DNA from: Bacillota bacterium
GTDB lineage: Bacteria; Bacillota_A; Clostridia; Lachnospirales; Lachnospiraceae
Length of the DNA: 30,346 nt
Assembly (NCBI GenBank): GCA_023443925.1
Contig: JAEZSL010000068.1
Coordinates: forward strand, 1-30,346
Reading direction: 5' to 3'
The notes beneath the pieces are model-generated. The model searched no databases and had not been told where the DNA came from. It saw only the letters and a program-made list of their open reading frames with translations. Below are positions 29,260 through 30,346 of this stretch, one piece after another. Position 1 is the stretch's first letter, and every line of letters starts with the position of its first letter. The position numbers and the translations under genes were made by a program.

Positions 29260-30346
29260 ATGAGAAAACTATTTATTACTTTTATCATTGCTGTTTTTAT
29301 GATGTTCGCTTTATCATCAACTGCTTATGCTGCTAAACAGCCGGTAATTCACGTTGCTCTTAATAATGAAATTCTACTTTGTCCTCAGGATGCACAGCCC
29401 TATATCGATACAAAGGGAAATGTATTTATCCCTCTTTTCGTGACAGGGGAAAAGCTTGGGGCATCAGTGGAATGGGGACAAAACTCCGATTCGATTAGCG
29501 TGAAATATGGATCCGATACCATCAAGATAACTTGGCCAAACTCCGGAAAGAATGGTATAGTAAAACTGAATAATAAGGCAGTAAAAACAGCTATATCACC
29601 TGTTAAGAAAAACAAATCTGTTTATGTACCATTGGAGTTTTTCTCTACTCTCTTGCATTGTCAAACGACCTGGGATAATAGAGTCTATACAGCCTTCGTG
29701 ACATCGACCAAAAATTCAAAGAATAGTGAGGCTCCTGCCGAAGCTGCTGTAACCACTTCAGAAATCTTAAAAATAAAGTCCTTTGACGGCTATACACTTA
29801 CCGGTAAACTGGATTTGCCGGTTAATGCTGCTGAGGTATCAACCCTCGTCATATTTGTACCCGGCACAGGGCCTAATACCTATGACAATCACAGACTGGT
29901 AGGCGATAAGGAATTTAACTATTATGATTTATTCGCACAAGAGCTTGGAAAGAGACAGGTAGGATTTTTCCGGTATAATACCCGTGGTGTTGAAATGGGA
30001 ACGCAGCCGCCGATGTATGATACAATTGACAAGAAGGAATACCGAAAATATACACCTGAAAATCAGGCTAAAGATATCGAAATCATGATTACGGAGCTGA
30101 AAAAGAATGAAGCACTGAAAAATGCAAAAGTAGTTCTGCTTGGCTGGAGTGAGGGTACAATTATTGCGCCTTTGGTAGCGGAACGAAAGAATGTTGAAAT
30201 ATCTTCTTTAATGCTGTCGGGATACTGTAATGAAAAAATGCAGGATATTATTGAATGGCAGTTATCCGGTGACTCCTCCATGATTTTTTATTGTCGGTAT
30301 TTTGATACTAATTTCGATGGGGTAATATCAAAAAAAGAATATCTCT
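29260..30346 (+). CDS. Secreted protein with stalk-like domain and alpha/beta hydrolase domain (partial, cut by window end)
   Basis: The frame stays open from the ATG at 29260 (GGGAGAA upstream) to the window edge, 362 codons. Residues 1-25 are a signal peptide (MRKLFITFIIAVFMMFALSS then TAYA). Residues about 30-135 resemble the copper-amine-oxidase N-terminal-like (stalk) domain of Firmicute secreted proteins (KGNVFIPLFVTGEKLGASVE, then KNKSVYVPLEFFSTLLHCQT). From about residue 165 an alpha/beta hydrolase follows, with FVPGTGPNTYDNH near the oxyanion region and nucleophile elbow GWSEGT (S297). Near the edge DTNFDGVISKKEY (residues 349-361) fits an EF-hand calcium loop. An extracellular esterase or peptidase is likely. 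The remaining catalytic His lies outside the window. Confidence 0.82.
   Translation, partial: MRKLFITFIIAVFMMFALSSTAYAAKQPVIHVALNNEILLCPQDAQPYIDTKGNVFIPLFVTGEKLGASVEWGQNSDSISVKYGSDTIKITWPNSGKNGIVKLNNKAVKTAISPVKKNKSVYVPLEFFSTLLHCQTTWDNRVYTAFVTSTKNSKNSEAPAEAAVTTSEILKIKSFDGYTLTGKLDLPVNAAEVSTLVIFVPGTGPNTYDNHRLVGDKEFNYYDLFAQELGKRQVGFFRYNTRGVEMGTQPPMYDTIDKKEYRKYTPENQAKDIEIMITELKKNEALKNAKVVLLGWSEGTIIAPLVAERKNVEISSLMLSGYCNEKMQDIIEWQLSGDSSMIFYCRYFDTNFDGVISKKEYL

Noticed and set aside
24893..30346. Integrated mobile element suggested by toxin-antitoxin, broken kinase and regulators
   Set aside because: No integrase, transposase, terminal inverted repeats or attachment-site duplication could be seen.

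Overview
The window looks like chromosomal DNA of a low-GC, plant-polysaccharide-degrading Firmicute, most likely a Lachnospiraceae/Clostridiales member (Anaerocolumna- or Lachnoclostridium-like). This is an inference from AT-rich sequence with strong AGGAGG-type ribosome sites, TTG starts, a rpmI-rplT pair, a large membrane-bound AraC regulator next to a sugar ABC transporter without its own ATPase, and two glycoside hydrolase genes (GH95 and GH2). No search could be run; families are named from motifs seen in the translations.

Layout. (1) 1-560: end of rpmI, rplT and a clear intrinsic terminator. (2) 674-7577: a carbohydrate-uptake locus, with a membrane-bound AraC-type sensor/regulator on the minus strand, an 800-base divergent region with several hairpins, then a lipoprotein solute-binding protein and two permeases. 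(3) 7578-10537: an unusual repeat-rich stretch. Three different tandem-repeat arrays (about 95, 72 and 61 bp units) surround a double-thioredoxin/CcdA fusion gene and a small LytTR-like gene whose start site sits in the last 72-bp unit. (4) 10538-18053: an SGNH hydrolase, a GH95 enzyme, a GH2 enzyme and an ArsR-like regulator with a beta-rich C-terminal half. (5) 18460-22519: a MerR-ABC ATPase-ABC permease operon joined by ATGA overlaps, driven by a 19-bp-spacer MerR-type promoter, then a MATE exporter behind a perfect consensus promoter embedded in a terminator-like palindrome. (6) 22561-25004, minus strand: vanR-vanZ-vanS-like genes without any vanHAX ligase genes, with two 11-bp-period direct repeats upstream. 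(7) 25397-30346: a P-loop kinase gene broken by one in-frame TAG, a Phd/ParE-type toxin-antitoxin pair, a SAM methyltransferase, an XRE regulator, and a secreted stalk-domain plus alpha/beta-hydrolase protein cut by the window end.

How it fits together. Regions 2 and 4 fit a scheme in which extracellular oligosaccharide is sensed by the AraC regulator, imported by the ABC transporter and trimmed inside the cell by GH95, GH2 and an SGNH esterase; none of the enzymes shows a signal peptide. Regions 5 and 6 are drug or cell-envelope stress functions. The least explained part is region 3, where hairpins with compensating base changes and in-phase ribosome sites recur in tandem.
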